DNA from: Pseudomonas frederiksbergensis
Lineage (GTDB): Bacteria; Pseudomonadota; Gammaproteobacteria; Pseudomonadales; Pseudomonadaceae
DNA length: 64,000 bases
Reading direction: 5' to 3'
NCBI RefSeq assembly: GCF_035751725.1
Contig: NZ_CP142104.1
Coordinates: 186,001-250,000 of the forward strand
Position numbers and translations under genes: made by a program. The notes under the pieces are model-generated. The model searched no databases. It was given only the letters and a program-made list of their open reading frames with translations, and was not told where the DNA came from. This document shows positions 7,648 to 14,968 of the stretch, piece by piece; position 1 is the stretch's first letter, and each line of letters starts with the position of its first letter.

Positions 7648-8517
7648 ATGTCCCAATCGTCTATTTCCGCAGCCTCCACCAACGCCGCCCGTCGCGGCAG
7701 CGCGACGTCGCGGCGCGTGCTGATCGGCCTCGGCTGGCTGATTTTTGCGCTGTTTTTACTGCTGCCGTTGTTCATTGTGGTGTCCCAGGGCTTGAAGTCC
7801 GGCCTTGGGACTTTCTTCGCGGCAATCTTCGAGCCTGACGCATTGTCGGCGCTCAAGCTCACCGTGTTCGCGGTGTTGATTTCGGTGCCCCTGAACCTGG
7901 TGTTCGGCGTCAGTGCCGCGTGGTGCGTGAGCAAGTATTCATTCCGCGGCAAGAGCATGCTGGTGACGCTGATCGACCTGCCGTTCTCGGTGTCGCCGGT
8001 GATCGCGGGCCTGGTCTACGTGCTGATGTTCGGCGCCCAGGGCCTGTTCGGGCCGTGGCTGCAGGATCACGATATCCAGATCGTGTTCGCGCTGCCGGGC
8101 ATCGTCCTGGCGACCATCTTCGTCACCGTGCCGTTCGTGGCCCGCGAACTGATCCCGCTGATGCAGGAACAAGGCACCCAGGAAGAAGAGGCCGCGCGCC
8201 TGCTGGGCGCCAATGGCTGGCAGATGTTCTGGCATGTCACCGTGCCGAACATCAAGTGGGGCCTGATCTATGGCGTGGTGCTGTGTACCGCCCGGGCCAT
8301 GGGTGAGTTCGGCGCGGTGTCGGTGGTCTCCGGGCACATTCGCGGGGTGACCAACACCCTGCCGCTGCACGTCGAGATCCTCTACAACGAATACAACCAC
8401 GTGGCCGCGTTCGCCGTGGCGAGCCTGTTGCTGATCCTGGCGCTCTTCATCCTGCTGCTCAAGCAGTGGAGCGAAAACCGAATCAACCGCCTGCGCGACA
8501 GCGCCGCGGAGGAATAA
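7648..8517 (+). CDS. cysW: Sulfate/thiosulfate ABC transporter permease CysW
   Basis: The 289-residue permease has a ribosome site (AAGGAGG at 7633-7639) overlapping the cysT stop region. It has six predicted membrane helices and the EAA loop [19 protein letters not shown] near residue 180. [20 protein letters not shown] is characteristic of CysW. It pairs with CysT. The next gene cysA starts 3 bases after its stop, consistent with tight coupling. Confidence 0.95.
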   Translation: MSQSSISAASTNAARRGSATSRRVLIGLGWLIFALFLLLPLFIVVSQGLKSGLGTFFAAIFEPDALSALKLTVFAVLISVPLNLVFGVSAAWCVSKYSFRGKSMLVTLIDLPFSVSPVIAGLVYVLMFGAQGLFGPWLQDHDIQIVFALPGIVLATIFVTVPFVARELIPLMQEQGTQEEEAARLLGANGWQMFWHVTVPNIKWGLIYGVVLCTARAMGEFGAVSVVSGHIRGVTNTLPLHVEILYNEYNHVAAFAVASLLLILALFILLLKQWSENRINRLRDSAAEE

Positions 8518-8520
8518 GTC

Positions 8521-9510
8521 ATGTCGATCGAAGTCCGTAACGTCAGCAAGAATTTCAACGCCTTCAGGGCCCTGGACGACATCAGCCTGGACATCCAGAG
8601 CGGCGAGTTGGTGGCGCTGCTCGGGCCATCGGGTTGCGGCAAGACCACGTTGCTGCGAATCATTGCCGGCCTCGAGACGCCGGATCAGGGCAATATCGTC
8701 TTCCACGGCGAGGACGTCTCCGGCCACGACGTGCGTGATCGCAACGTCGGTTTCGTGTTCCAGCACTACGCCTTGTTCCGCCACATGACGGTGTTCGACA
8801 ACGTCGCCTTCGGCCTGCGCATGAAACCCAAGGGCCAGCGCCCGAACGAAAGCCAGATCGCGGCCAAGGTCCACGAACTGCTGAACATGGTCCAACTGGA
8901 CTGGCTCGCCGACCGCTACCCGGAGCAGTTGTCCGGTGGCCAGCGCCAGCGTATCGCCCTGGCCCGTGCCCTGGCGGTCGAGCCCAAGGTATTGCTGCTG
9001 GACGAACCGTTCGGCGCCCTCGACGCCAAGGTCCGCAAGGAACTGCGCCGCTGGCTGGCGCGGTTGCACGAGGACATCAACCTGACCTCGGTGTTCGTGA
9101 CCCACGACCAGGAAGAGGCCATGGAAGTCGCCGACCGGATCGTGGTGATGAACAAGGGCGTGATCGAGCAGATCGGCTCACCAGGAGACGTCTACGAAAA
9201 CCCGGCCAGCGACTTTGTTTACCACTTCCTCGGCGACTCGAACCGCCTGCATTTGGGGGAGGACCGGCATGTGCTGTTCCGTCCTCATGAAGTCTCGTTG
9301 TCGCGTTCGGAACTGGAAGACCACCACGCCGCCGAAGTGCGCGACATCCGCCCGCTCGGCGCCACCACCCGGGTGACGTTGAAGGTGGAGGGCCAGAGCG
9401 AACTGATCGAGGCCGAAGTGGTGAAGGACCACGACAGCCTGGTGGGGTTGGCGAAGGGCGAGACGTTGTTCTTCAAGCCGAAGGTCTGGCAGAAGGTGTC
9501 CAATCTTTAA
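8521..9510 (+). CDS. cysA: Sulfate/thiosulfate ABC transporter ATPase CysA
   Basis: The 329-residue ATPase shows Walker [10 protein letters not shown] (about 35-43), signature [15 protein letters not shown] (about 138), Walker [13 protein letters not shown] (about 157) and the switch histidine in [16 protein letters not shown]-terminal TOBE-like region (about 240-325) follows, as in CysA and other importer ATPases of this class. It powers sulfate import through CysTW. It is the last gene of the run; a REP-like fragment at 9575-9605 follows before the convergent gene. Confidence 0.96.
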   Translation: MSIEVRNVSKNFNAFRALDDISLDIQSGELVALLGPSGCGKTTLLRIIAGLETPDQGNIVFHGEDVSGHDVRDRNVGFVFQHYALFRHMTVFDNVAFGLRMKPKGQRPNESQIAAKVHELLNMVQLDWLADRYPEQLSGGQRQRIALARALAVEPKVLLLDEPFGALDAKVRKELRRWLARLHEDINLTSVFVTHDQEEAMEVADRIVVMNKGVIEQIGSPGDVYENPASDFVYHFLGDSNRLHLGEDRHVLFRPHEVSLSRSELEDHHAAEVRDIRPLGATTRVTLKVEGQSELIEAEVVKDHDSLVGLAKGETLFFKPKVWQKVSNL

Positions 9511-9611
9511 AGGCTTCGTCGGAACGCCGCCCGGAGCTGGGCTCGCTTCCACAAGGGATTTGTGTACGGCGCAGATCCGCTGTGGGGGCGAGCCTGCTCG
9601 CGAAGGCGGCC

Positions 9612-10136
9612 TCAGGCAGCCGCTCGCTTCGGATTGATTCTTACCGGCCCCGCCTGCGCCTCGATTTGCTGCTTGAGATCATGGCGCATGCCCAGCATGA
9701 ATCCCGCCTCGACCACCACGAACAACGGCCCGACGACCAAGCCGGTGAGGTCATCGACGAACGCCGGTTTGCGCCCTTCGTAGTAGTGACCGACAAACTG
9801 GATCACCCAGCCCACCACGAACATGCCCAGGCCGCTGGCCAGCCATAGCGCTGTGCTTTGCGCGGCGAGCACCTGGCCCAGCCAGACGGCGAGACCCAGC
9901 AGCACGGTCATCAGCACACCCAGGCGCAATTCCAGGCGCAGATAGAACCAGGCACTCGCCACGGCCATCAGCAGCGCGGGAGAAACCAGGACCGCGCCAA
10001 CCGGCCATCCCGGCCGTGACAGCAATACCGCGACGGCGACAAAAATCAGCGGGATGCCGATGAAGTGGCTGGCGATATTGCGCGGGTCGCGGTGGTAGGC
10101 CGCGTATTGACTGAGGTGATCGACGAGGCTTTTCAT
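9612..10136 (-). CDS. Mpo1-like (DUF962/YGL010w) membrane protein
   Basis: The ATG at 10136 has GGAGGA upstream, which decides against the longer open frame. The 174-residue protein starts MKSLVDHLSQYAAYHRDPRN, followed by HFIGIPLIF and several membrane helices, with FVGHYYEGRKPAFVDDL further on. These conserved histidines mark the DUF962 family, whose yeast member Mpo1 is an iron-dependent dioxygenase of 2-hydroxy fatty acid alpha-oxidation. Bacterial function is not established. It is divergent from a Crp/Fnr regulator gene, with 87 bases between the starts. Confidence 0.8.
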   Translation of the reverse strand: MKSLVDHLSQYAAYHRDPRNIASHFIGIPLIFVAVAVLLSRPGWPVGAVLVSPALLMAVASAWFYLRLELRLGVLMTVLLGLAVWLGQVLAAQSTALWLASGLGMFVVGWVIQFVGHYYEGRKPAFVDDLTGLVVGPLFVVVEAGFMLGMRHDLKQQIEAQAGPVRINPKRAAA

Positions 10137-10223
10137 TGTTGTTCCTCCTGAGGTGATGCCTTCATGATGAACAGGTTTCACGAGGCGCTCTGTCAGCTAG
10201 CCGACACTTGTCCCGGAGTTTCC

Positions 10224-10910
10224 ATGAATTCGCACCCCTGGCACACGCATCTGCTGACCGGCCATTGGTACAGCCACCTGCCTGCTGAGTTACAGAATAG
10301 TCTGCTGGGCATGTCGCGGGTGCGCCGCCTGGCGCCGGGGCAGTTGTTGTTCAAGCGCGGCGATTCGCCCTGCGGCTTGTACGCGGTGCTTGAAGGCGCG
10401 GTGCGCATCGGCGCGGTCAGCGAGCAGGGCAAGGAAGCGCTGCTGAGCGTGGTGGAGGCGCCTCATTGGTTCGGTGAAATCTGCCTGTTCGATGGGCAGC
10501 CGCGAACCCATGATGCGGCGGGCGTCGGGCAATGTTCGTTGCTGCATGTGCCACAGGCTGCGCTATTGGCCTTCCTGGAAGAACAACCCGTGTATTGGCG
10601 CCATCTTGCCTTGCTGATGAGCCACAAGCTGCGCCTGACGTTCATCAATCTCGAACACTTGAGCCTGATGCCCGCCCCGGCCCGCTTGGCCCACCGCCTG
10701 CTGATGATCGCCGAGGGCTACGGCGAAATCGATTCGGCGCGCCGGATCTTGCAACTGCCCCAGGAACAACTGGCGCTGATGCTTTCCCTGTCGCGCCAGA
10801 CCACCAACCAGATCCTCAAGGATTTGCAGGGGCAGGGCATTGTTCATCTGGGATATGGCGAGATCGAGATTCTAGACATCGAGGGGTTGCGGGCATTGAC
10901 CACGATTTGA
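10224..10910 (+). CDS. Crp/Fnr-family transcriptional regulator
   Basis: I chose the ATG at 10224 because GGAG lies 5 bases upstream; an in-frame ATG at 10164 is possible but poorer. The 228-residue protein has an N-terminal cyclic-nucleotide-binding beta-roll (about 25-140: RLAPGQLLFKRGDSPCGLYA, HWFGEICLFDGQPRTHDA) and a C-terminal winged helix (about 160-225: LPQEQLALMLSLSRQTTNQI). It lacks the N-terminal cysteine cluster of Fnr/Anr, so it is probably not an oxygen sensor of that kind. Effector and targets are unknown; the divergent DUF962 gene is a plausible target. Confidence 0.85.
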   Translation: MNSHPWHTHLLTGHWYSHLPAELQNSLLGMSRVRRLAPGQLLFKRGDSPCGLYAVLEGAVRIGAVSEQGKEALLSVVEAPHWFGEICLFDGQPRTHDAAGVGQCSLLHVPQAALLAFLEEQPVYWRHLALLMSHKLRLTFINLEHLSLMPAPARLAHRLLMIAEGYGEIDSARRILQLPQEQLALMLSLSRQTTNQILKDLQGQGIVHLGYGEIEILDIEGLRALTTI

Positions 10911-10924
10911 ATCCGACGCGGCAT

Positions 10925-10976
10925 CCGTGGCGAGGGTTGTCTGGGCGAAGGGCGTCGCGAGCAAGCTCCCACACAC
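10925..10976. repeat. Degenerate REP-like sequence
   Basis: CGTGGCGAGGGTTG followed by GTCGCGAGCAAGCTCCCACA carries the halves of the local REP family but with imperfect symmetry. It separates the Crp-like gene from the hip operator. Confidence 0.45.
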
Positions 10977-11015
10977 ATGTTTATGCGCTACACTTCACGA
11001 TAAATATGAATTAAA

Positions 11016-11056
11016 TACAGTGCATATCGTTAAATTTGATAGACATGCACTGTATA
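11016..11056. promoter_or_regulatory. Palindromic operator upstream of hipB
   Basis: ATACAGTGCAT (11016-11026) and ATGCACTGTAT (11046-11056) form a perfect 11-base inverted repeat with a 19-base spacer, ending 16 bases before the hipB start. Antitoxins of the HipB/Xre type autorepress through such palindromes, so this is the likely HipB operator. Confidence 0.65.
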
Positions 11057-11072
11057 TGATGCGGAAAGTACG

Positions 11073-11321
11073 ATGGAAAACCTCGGCGATTTGATAAGGC
11101 GACTTCGAAAAGAACACCGCCTCTCCCAGCAGGCATTGGCCGCGCAGTACGGCATGAGCCGTGCCACGATTTCCGGCATCGAAAACAACACGATTGCGGA
11201 AGTCGGTATCCGCAAGGTCGAAGCGATCCTCAACGGTTTTGGCTACGAGTTGACAGCTGTCGCTCGCCCTGCGAAACGTCCCACGCTCGACTCACTGAAA
11301 AAGGATGCTTTCCATGGCTGA
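11073..11321 (+). CDS. hipB: HipB-like Xre-family antitoxin
   Basis: The 82-residue protein is essentially one helix-turn-helix domain (LIRRLRKEHRLSQQALAAQY, GMSRATISGIENN) with a short C-terminal tail (RPTLDSLKKDAFHG). HipB dimers bind DNA and neutralise HipA. The 3' end overlaps the hipA start by 8 bases, and a palindromic operator lies just upstream, giving the standard autoregulated module. Confidence 0.88.
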   Translation: MENLGDLIRRLRKEHRLSQQALAAQYGMSRATISGIENNTIAEVGIRKVEAILNGFGYELTAVARPAKRPTLDSLKKDAFHG

Positions 11322-12552
11322 CGAGCAAGGCCTGGACAGGTTGCAAGTCACCATCAGTAAAACAGCGGTTGGCGTTCTTGGGCGGGGCCAGCAGCGCAGT
11401 GAATCTGTGTTTGCCTATTCCACGGGGGCGCAAGAGGAGCAGTCGGTTTCGCTGACCATGCCGGTGCGTCTTGAAGGCTACGCATGGGCACCCGGCGTAC
11501 CACCCATTTTTGAGATGAACCTGCCGGAAGGTGCCTTGCGTGATGAGTTGGTTCGCCGCTTCAGCAAAGCGGTACGAGGCTTTGACGACTTCGCCATGCT
11601 TGCCATCGTGGGGCCTCATCAATTGGGTCGGGTGGGCATTGGTCGTCTGGAGATTCCGGCCGGGCCGCCTGAAACCAGCCTGGCTGACTTGCTTGTACAC
11701 GACGGGGCCGAGGGGTTGTTCGACGATCTGCTGAACACCTATGGGCAGTATTCGGGCGTGTCCGGCGTACAACCCAAGGTACTCATACGCGATAGCGCAT
11801 CGACAGTCGATCGCTTGACCCACCGGGGTGCCACACACCTGATCAAGGCTTTTCGCGCGGACGAGTTTCCCGAGCTGGCCGCCAACGAGTTTTTTTGTAT
11901 GCGGGCCGCATTGCATGCAGGGCTTGAGGTGCCGGAGTTCGAGCTCAGTGAACGCGGTAAATTTCTGATCGTGAAGCGTTTTGATTTATCACGCGCTGGC
12001 GAATACCTGGGCTTTGAGGACTTCTGTGTGCTCAACGGCTCTCCTTCTAAAACCAAATACGACGGTTCGTATGAAGGCGCGGCCCGGCAGATCAAGGCGT
12101 ACGTTTCACCTCATAAGCTCAATCAGGCGCTGGAGTCTCTGTTTAAAATCGTGGCGCTTTCGGCTGGTTTGAAAAATGGTGATGCGCACCTGAAGAATTT
12201 CGGGGTGCTCTATGACCACTGTGGCGCTGACGCATCTATCAGGCTCGCACCCGCCTACGACCTGGTCAGTACTGCGGTTTACATTCGTAATGACAACATG
12301 GCGCTCCTGCTGGGCGGCTCCAAAGCGTGGCCGAAATATAAGATGCTGATGGGGTTTGGTCGCTCAGCCTGCAACTTGACAGAGAAGCGCTGCAAGGAAT
12401 TGTTGGAGCAGGTGGTTCATGGAATGGATATCGCCTTGGTCGAAATGCGTCGCTACATGAATAGTCATCAGCCGTTCCGAGCGACAGGGGAAGCAATGGT
12501 CGACGCTTGGACATCGGGCCTTGCACGCAGCCTTAAACCCAGCGCCGACTGA
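11314..12552 (+). CDS. hipA: HipA-like serine/threonine kinase toxin
   Basis: I chose the ATG at 11314 (AAGGAT 8 bases upstream) over the in-frame ATG at 11305; the product is 412 residues. It has the HipA N-terminal subdomain and the glycine-rich phosphate-binding/autophosphorylation loop (GVSGVQPKVLI near residue 150). The catalytic loop is LKNGDAHLKNFGVL (near 290), with the metal-binding PAYDLVST shortly after. E. coli HipA phosphorylates glutamyl-tRNA synthetase and produces persistence; the target of this homologue may differ. All key motifs appear intact, so it is probably active and held by HipB. Confidence 0.88.
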   Translation: MADEQGLDRLQVTISKTAVGVLGRGQQRSESVFAYSTGAQEEQSVSLTMPVRLEGYAWAPGVPPIFEMNLPEGALRDELVRRFSKAVRGFDDFAMLAIVGPHQLGRVGIGRLEIPAGPPETSLADLLVHDGAEGLFDDLLNTYGQYSGVSGVQPKVLIRDSASTVDRLTHRGATHLIKAFRADEFPELAANEFFCMRAALHAGLEVPEFELSERGKFLIVKRFDLSRAGEYLGFEDFCVLNGSPSKTKYDGSYEGAARQIKAYVSPHKLNQALESLFKIVALSAGLKNGDAHLKNFGVLYDHCGADASIRLAPAYDLVSTAVYIRNDNMALLLGGSKAWPKYKMLMGFGRSACNLTEKRCKELLEQVVHGMDIALVEMRRYMNSHQPFRATGEAMVDAWTSGLARSLKPSAD

Positions 12553-12590
12553 CCCTCGCCACAGGGCTTGGGTTCTCTGGGCGAAGGTCA

Positions 12591-12678
12591 TCGCGAGCAA
12601 GCTCGCCCACAGGGGCTTGGTGTTGTCGCAGCTATTGCGGTCACACCGCTTCCAATGTGGGAGCGAGCTTGCTCGCGA
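12591..12678. repeat. REPIN (two inverted REP sequences)
   Basis: TCGCGAGCAAGCTCGCCCACA and its near-complement TGTGGGAGCGAGCTTGCTCG(CGA) face each other across about 45 bases. It lies between the convergent hipA and AraC-type genes and could form a large hairpin. Confidence 0.75.
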
Positions 12679-12705
12679 TAGGGCCCTGCCCGGCACTGAA
12701 AATCC

Positions 12706-13710
12706 TTAACGCAACCCATCCCGGAACTGCCCCGGCGTCATGCCCGTCCAGCGCTTGAATGCGCGGCTGAAGCTGCTGGTGTCGGCAAAGCCGAGCAGAT
12801 AGCTGACCTCGCTCAGTGAGCACTGTGGATCGCGCAAATGCAGCAGCGCCAGATTCTCCCGGCATTCGTTCAGTAGCGCGTCGAAGCGGCAGCCCTCGTC
12901 TGCCAGGTGTCGCTGCAGGCTGCGCAGGCTCAGGTGCATGGTCTGGGCGATGCGTTCGGCGCTGGGTTCGCCTTCGGGCAACTGGGCTTCGATGGCGGCG
13001 CGGACCTTGCGTTCCCAGGTCAGCGGCTGGAGCTGGGCGAGGGTGCGCTTGAGCACGGTTTCGTTGTGTTCGGCCAGCTCCGGGTTCGCGTCGTCCAGGT
13101 GGCTGTCGAAATCCACCAGATTGAATTCCAGGCTGTCCTGGCCGGCATCGAAATGCACCGGTGCGCGAAACACCTTGTGCCATGGGCTGGGGTCCAGCGG
13201 TTCCGGGCGGCGCAGGTAGACCGCCAGCGGTGCGTAGTCGCGGCCCAGCCGGTTGCGGCAGGTACGCACATAGATCGCGGCAAACGCGTCGATGGCTTCG
13301 AAGGCGGGGGCGGGACGTCCCGTCGGCACATCGAGGCTGAAGCGATAGCGGTCTTCGCCGCGGCTCAGTTGCAAGGTCAGCGCATCGCTGACCACCGGGT
13401 GATACCGCACGATCCGCTCGAATACTTCGCGCAAACTGCCGCTGGCCACCAGGGCGTAGCCCAGCGCATGGAACGTGGTGGGGCTGACGAAGCGCGACAC
13501 GCGCAGGCCGATCGCCGGGTCGCCGCTGGCCTGCACCGCCAACGTCCACAGGCGCGTGGTGGCCGAGAGCGGGTAGCGGGCGTTCGGGTCGTCCATCAAC
13601 ACCGGGTCCAGGCCCGCCTCCACGCATAAGGCTTGGCTGTCCAGGCCCAGCGCATCGAGCTGCTTGCGCAGGGCGCGGGTCCAGCTGGCGAGGGAGGTGG
13701 GTTCGGTCAT
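12706..13710 (-). CDS. AraC-family transcriptional regulator (OruR-type)
   Basis: The 334-residue protein has the N-terminal ligand-sensing domain of the arabinose-binding-like class (about 20-205) and a C-terminal AraC helix-turn-helix domain (about 235-332: MHLSLRSLQRHLADEGCRFD, YLLGFADTSSFSRAFKRWTG, MTPGQFR). It is divergent from the desaturase gene at 13811. Two 21-base-spaced direct repeats in the 100-base gap suggest that it controls that gene. The ligand is unknown; a fatty acid is a reasonable guess from the neighbour. Confidence 0.9.
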   Translation of the reverse strand: MTEPTSLASWTRALRKQLDALGLDSQALCVEAGLDPVLMDDPNARYPLSATTRLWTLAVQASGDPAIGLRVSRFVSPTTFHALGYALVASGSLREVFERIVRYHPVVSDALTLQLSRGEDRYRFSLDVPTGRPAPAFEAIDAFAAIYVRTCRNRLGRDYAPLAVYLRRPEPLDPSPWHKVFRAPVHFDAGQDSLEFNLVDFDSHLDDANPELAEHNETVLKRTLAQLQPLTWERKVRAAIEAQLPEGEPSAERIAQTMHLSLRSLQRHLADEGCRFDALLNECRENLALLHLRDPQCSLSEVSYLLGFADTSSFSRAFKRWTGMTPGQFRDGLR

Positions 13711-13715
13711 GACAA

Positions 13716-13757
13716 TTGGCGCTTGCGGTCAACAGGTTGGCGTTTACGGCTACCACC
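13716..13757. promoter_or_regulatory. Tandem AraC-type half-sites
   Basis: TTGGCGCTTGCGGTCAAC and TTGGCGTTTACGGCTACC repeat with a period of 21 bases (starts at 13716 and 13737) in the divergent gap. AraC proteins bind paired direct repeats spaced by two helical turns. The second copy ends 54 bases before the desaturase start. Confidence 0.55.
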
Positions 13758-13810
13758 CGATGGGACAACGCCCGGCAGGATGAGCACATCGTTAACAGAG
13801 GATGTAAGCC

Positions 13811-14884
13811 ATGCACGGCACTTGCGCAAGCCCCGAGCGATTGAATGCACAACAGCGAGCCGCCCACATCCGCCAGGTTGTCCTGGCCCGGGGCGAAGAA
13901 CTGCGCCGGCGCTACCCGATCCTGCGGCACCAGGACGCGTTGGGCGCGGGCATCCTGGCGTTCGCCCTGGCGGGGATGATCGGCTCGGCGCTGCTCTACA
14001 TCAACGGCGAGCTGGCCGGTTGGGCCTGCCTCTTGCTCAACGCTTTTTTCGCTTCCCTGACCCACGAGCTGGAGCATGACCTGATCCACAGCATGTATTT
14101 CCGCAAGCAGCGCATGTCCCATAACCTGATGATGGGCCTGGTGTGGCTGGCGCGGCCGAGCACCATCAACCCGTGGATCCGCCGCCACCTGCACCTCAAC
14201 CATCACAAGGTTTCCGGCAGCGAAGCGGACATGGAAGAACGCGCCATCACCAACGGCGAACCGTGGGGATTGGCGCGTTTGCTGATGGTGGGTGACAACG
14301 TGATGTCGGCGTTCATCCGCCTGCTGCGAGCCAAGACCTGGGCGCACAAGCGCAGCATTCTCAAGCGCACGTTGAAGGTGTACTTCCCGCTGGCGCTGTT
14401 GCACTGGGGCGCCTGGTACGTGTTCCTCGGTTTCCATGGCGCCAACGCCGTGGCCGGGTTGCTTGGCAGCCCCATCGACTGGTCGGCCAGTACCTTGGCG
14501 ACGATGCAGGTGATCGACATCGCGGCGGTGGTGATCATCGGCCCGAATGTGCTGCGCACCTTTTGCCTGCACTTCATCAGTTCGAACATGCACTACTACG
14601 GCGACATCGAGCCGGGCAATGTCATCCAGCAGACCCAGGTGTTGAACCCTTGGTGGTTGTGGCCGCTGCAGGCGTTCTGCTTTAACTTCGGCAGTAGCCA
14701 TGGCATCCACCACTTCGTCGTGAAGGAGCCGTTCTACATTCGGCAACTGACGGTGCCGGTGGCGCATCAGGTGATGCGGGAGATGGGCGTGCGGTTCAAC
14801 GATTACGGCACGTTCGGGCGGGCGAATCGGTTTGCGGGCGAGGACGGTGTCGCGAGGGAAAAGGCGGAGACGGTTCAGGCCTGA
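13811..14884 (+). CDS. Membrane fatty acid desaturase-family di-iron enzyme
   Basis: The 357-residue protein has several membrane segments and three histidine clusters: HELEHDLIH near 80, HLHLNHH near 122 and HGIHHF near 301. These are the metal ligands of membrane desaturases and alkane hydroxylases. GAGGAT precedes the ATG at 13811. The family acts on acyl chains, but I cannot assign the substrate or bond position. The gene is divergent from an AraC regulator and is probably induced through the half-sites at 13716. It is a different gene from desA at the left end. Confidence 0.85.
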   Translation: MHGTCASPERLNAQQRAAHIRQVVLARGEELRRRYPILRHQDALGAGILAFALAGMIGSALLYINGELAGWACLLLNAFFASLTHELEHDLIHSMYFRKQRMSHNLMMGLVWLARPSTINPWIRRHLHLNHHKVSGSEADMEERAITNGEPWGLARLLMVGDNVMSAFIRLLRAKTWAHKRSILKRTLKVYFPLALLHWGAWYVFLGFHGANAVAGLLGSPIDWSASTLATMQVIDIAAVVIIGPNVLRTFCLHFISSNMHYYGDIEPGNVIQQTQVLNPWWLWPLQAFCFNFGSSHGIHHFVVKEPFYIRQLTVPVAHQVMREMGVRFNDYGTFGRANRFAGEDGVAREKAETVQA

Positions 14885-14910
14885 TCGCTCCCTCTATGAG
14901 CGAAGGTAAA

Positions 14911-14944
14911 CCTGTGGCGATGGAGCAAGCTCCCCCGCCACAGG
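14911..14944. repeat. REP palindrome between convergent genes
   Basis: CCTGTGGCGATGGAGC, AA, then GCTCCCCCGCCACAGG: 16-base arms with one mismatch. It separates the desaturase gene from the TonB receptor gene and may act as a bidirectional terminator. Confidence 0.7.
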
Positions 14945-14968
14945 GAATGAATCAGGTCTGAGAACCAG

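Noticed and set aside
12641..14767. A 708-codon minus-strand frame across the AraC and desaturase genes.
   Set aside because: Both covered genes have clear families, motifs and ribosome sites in other frames; this frame has a composition typical of shadow translation.
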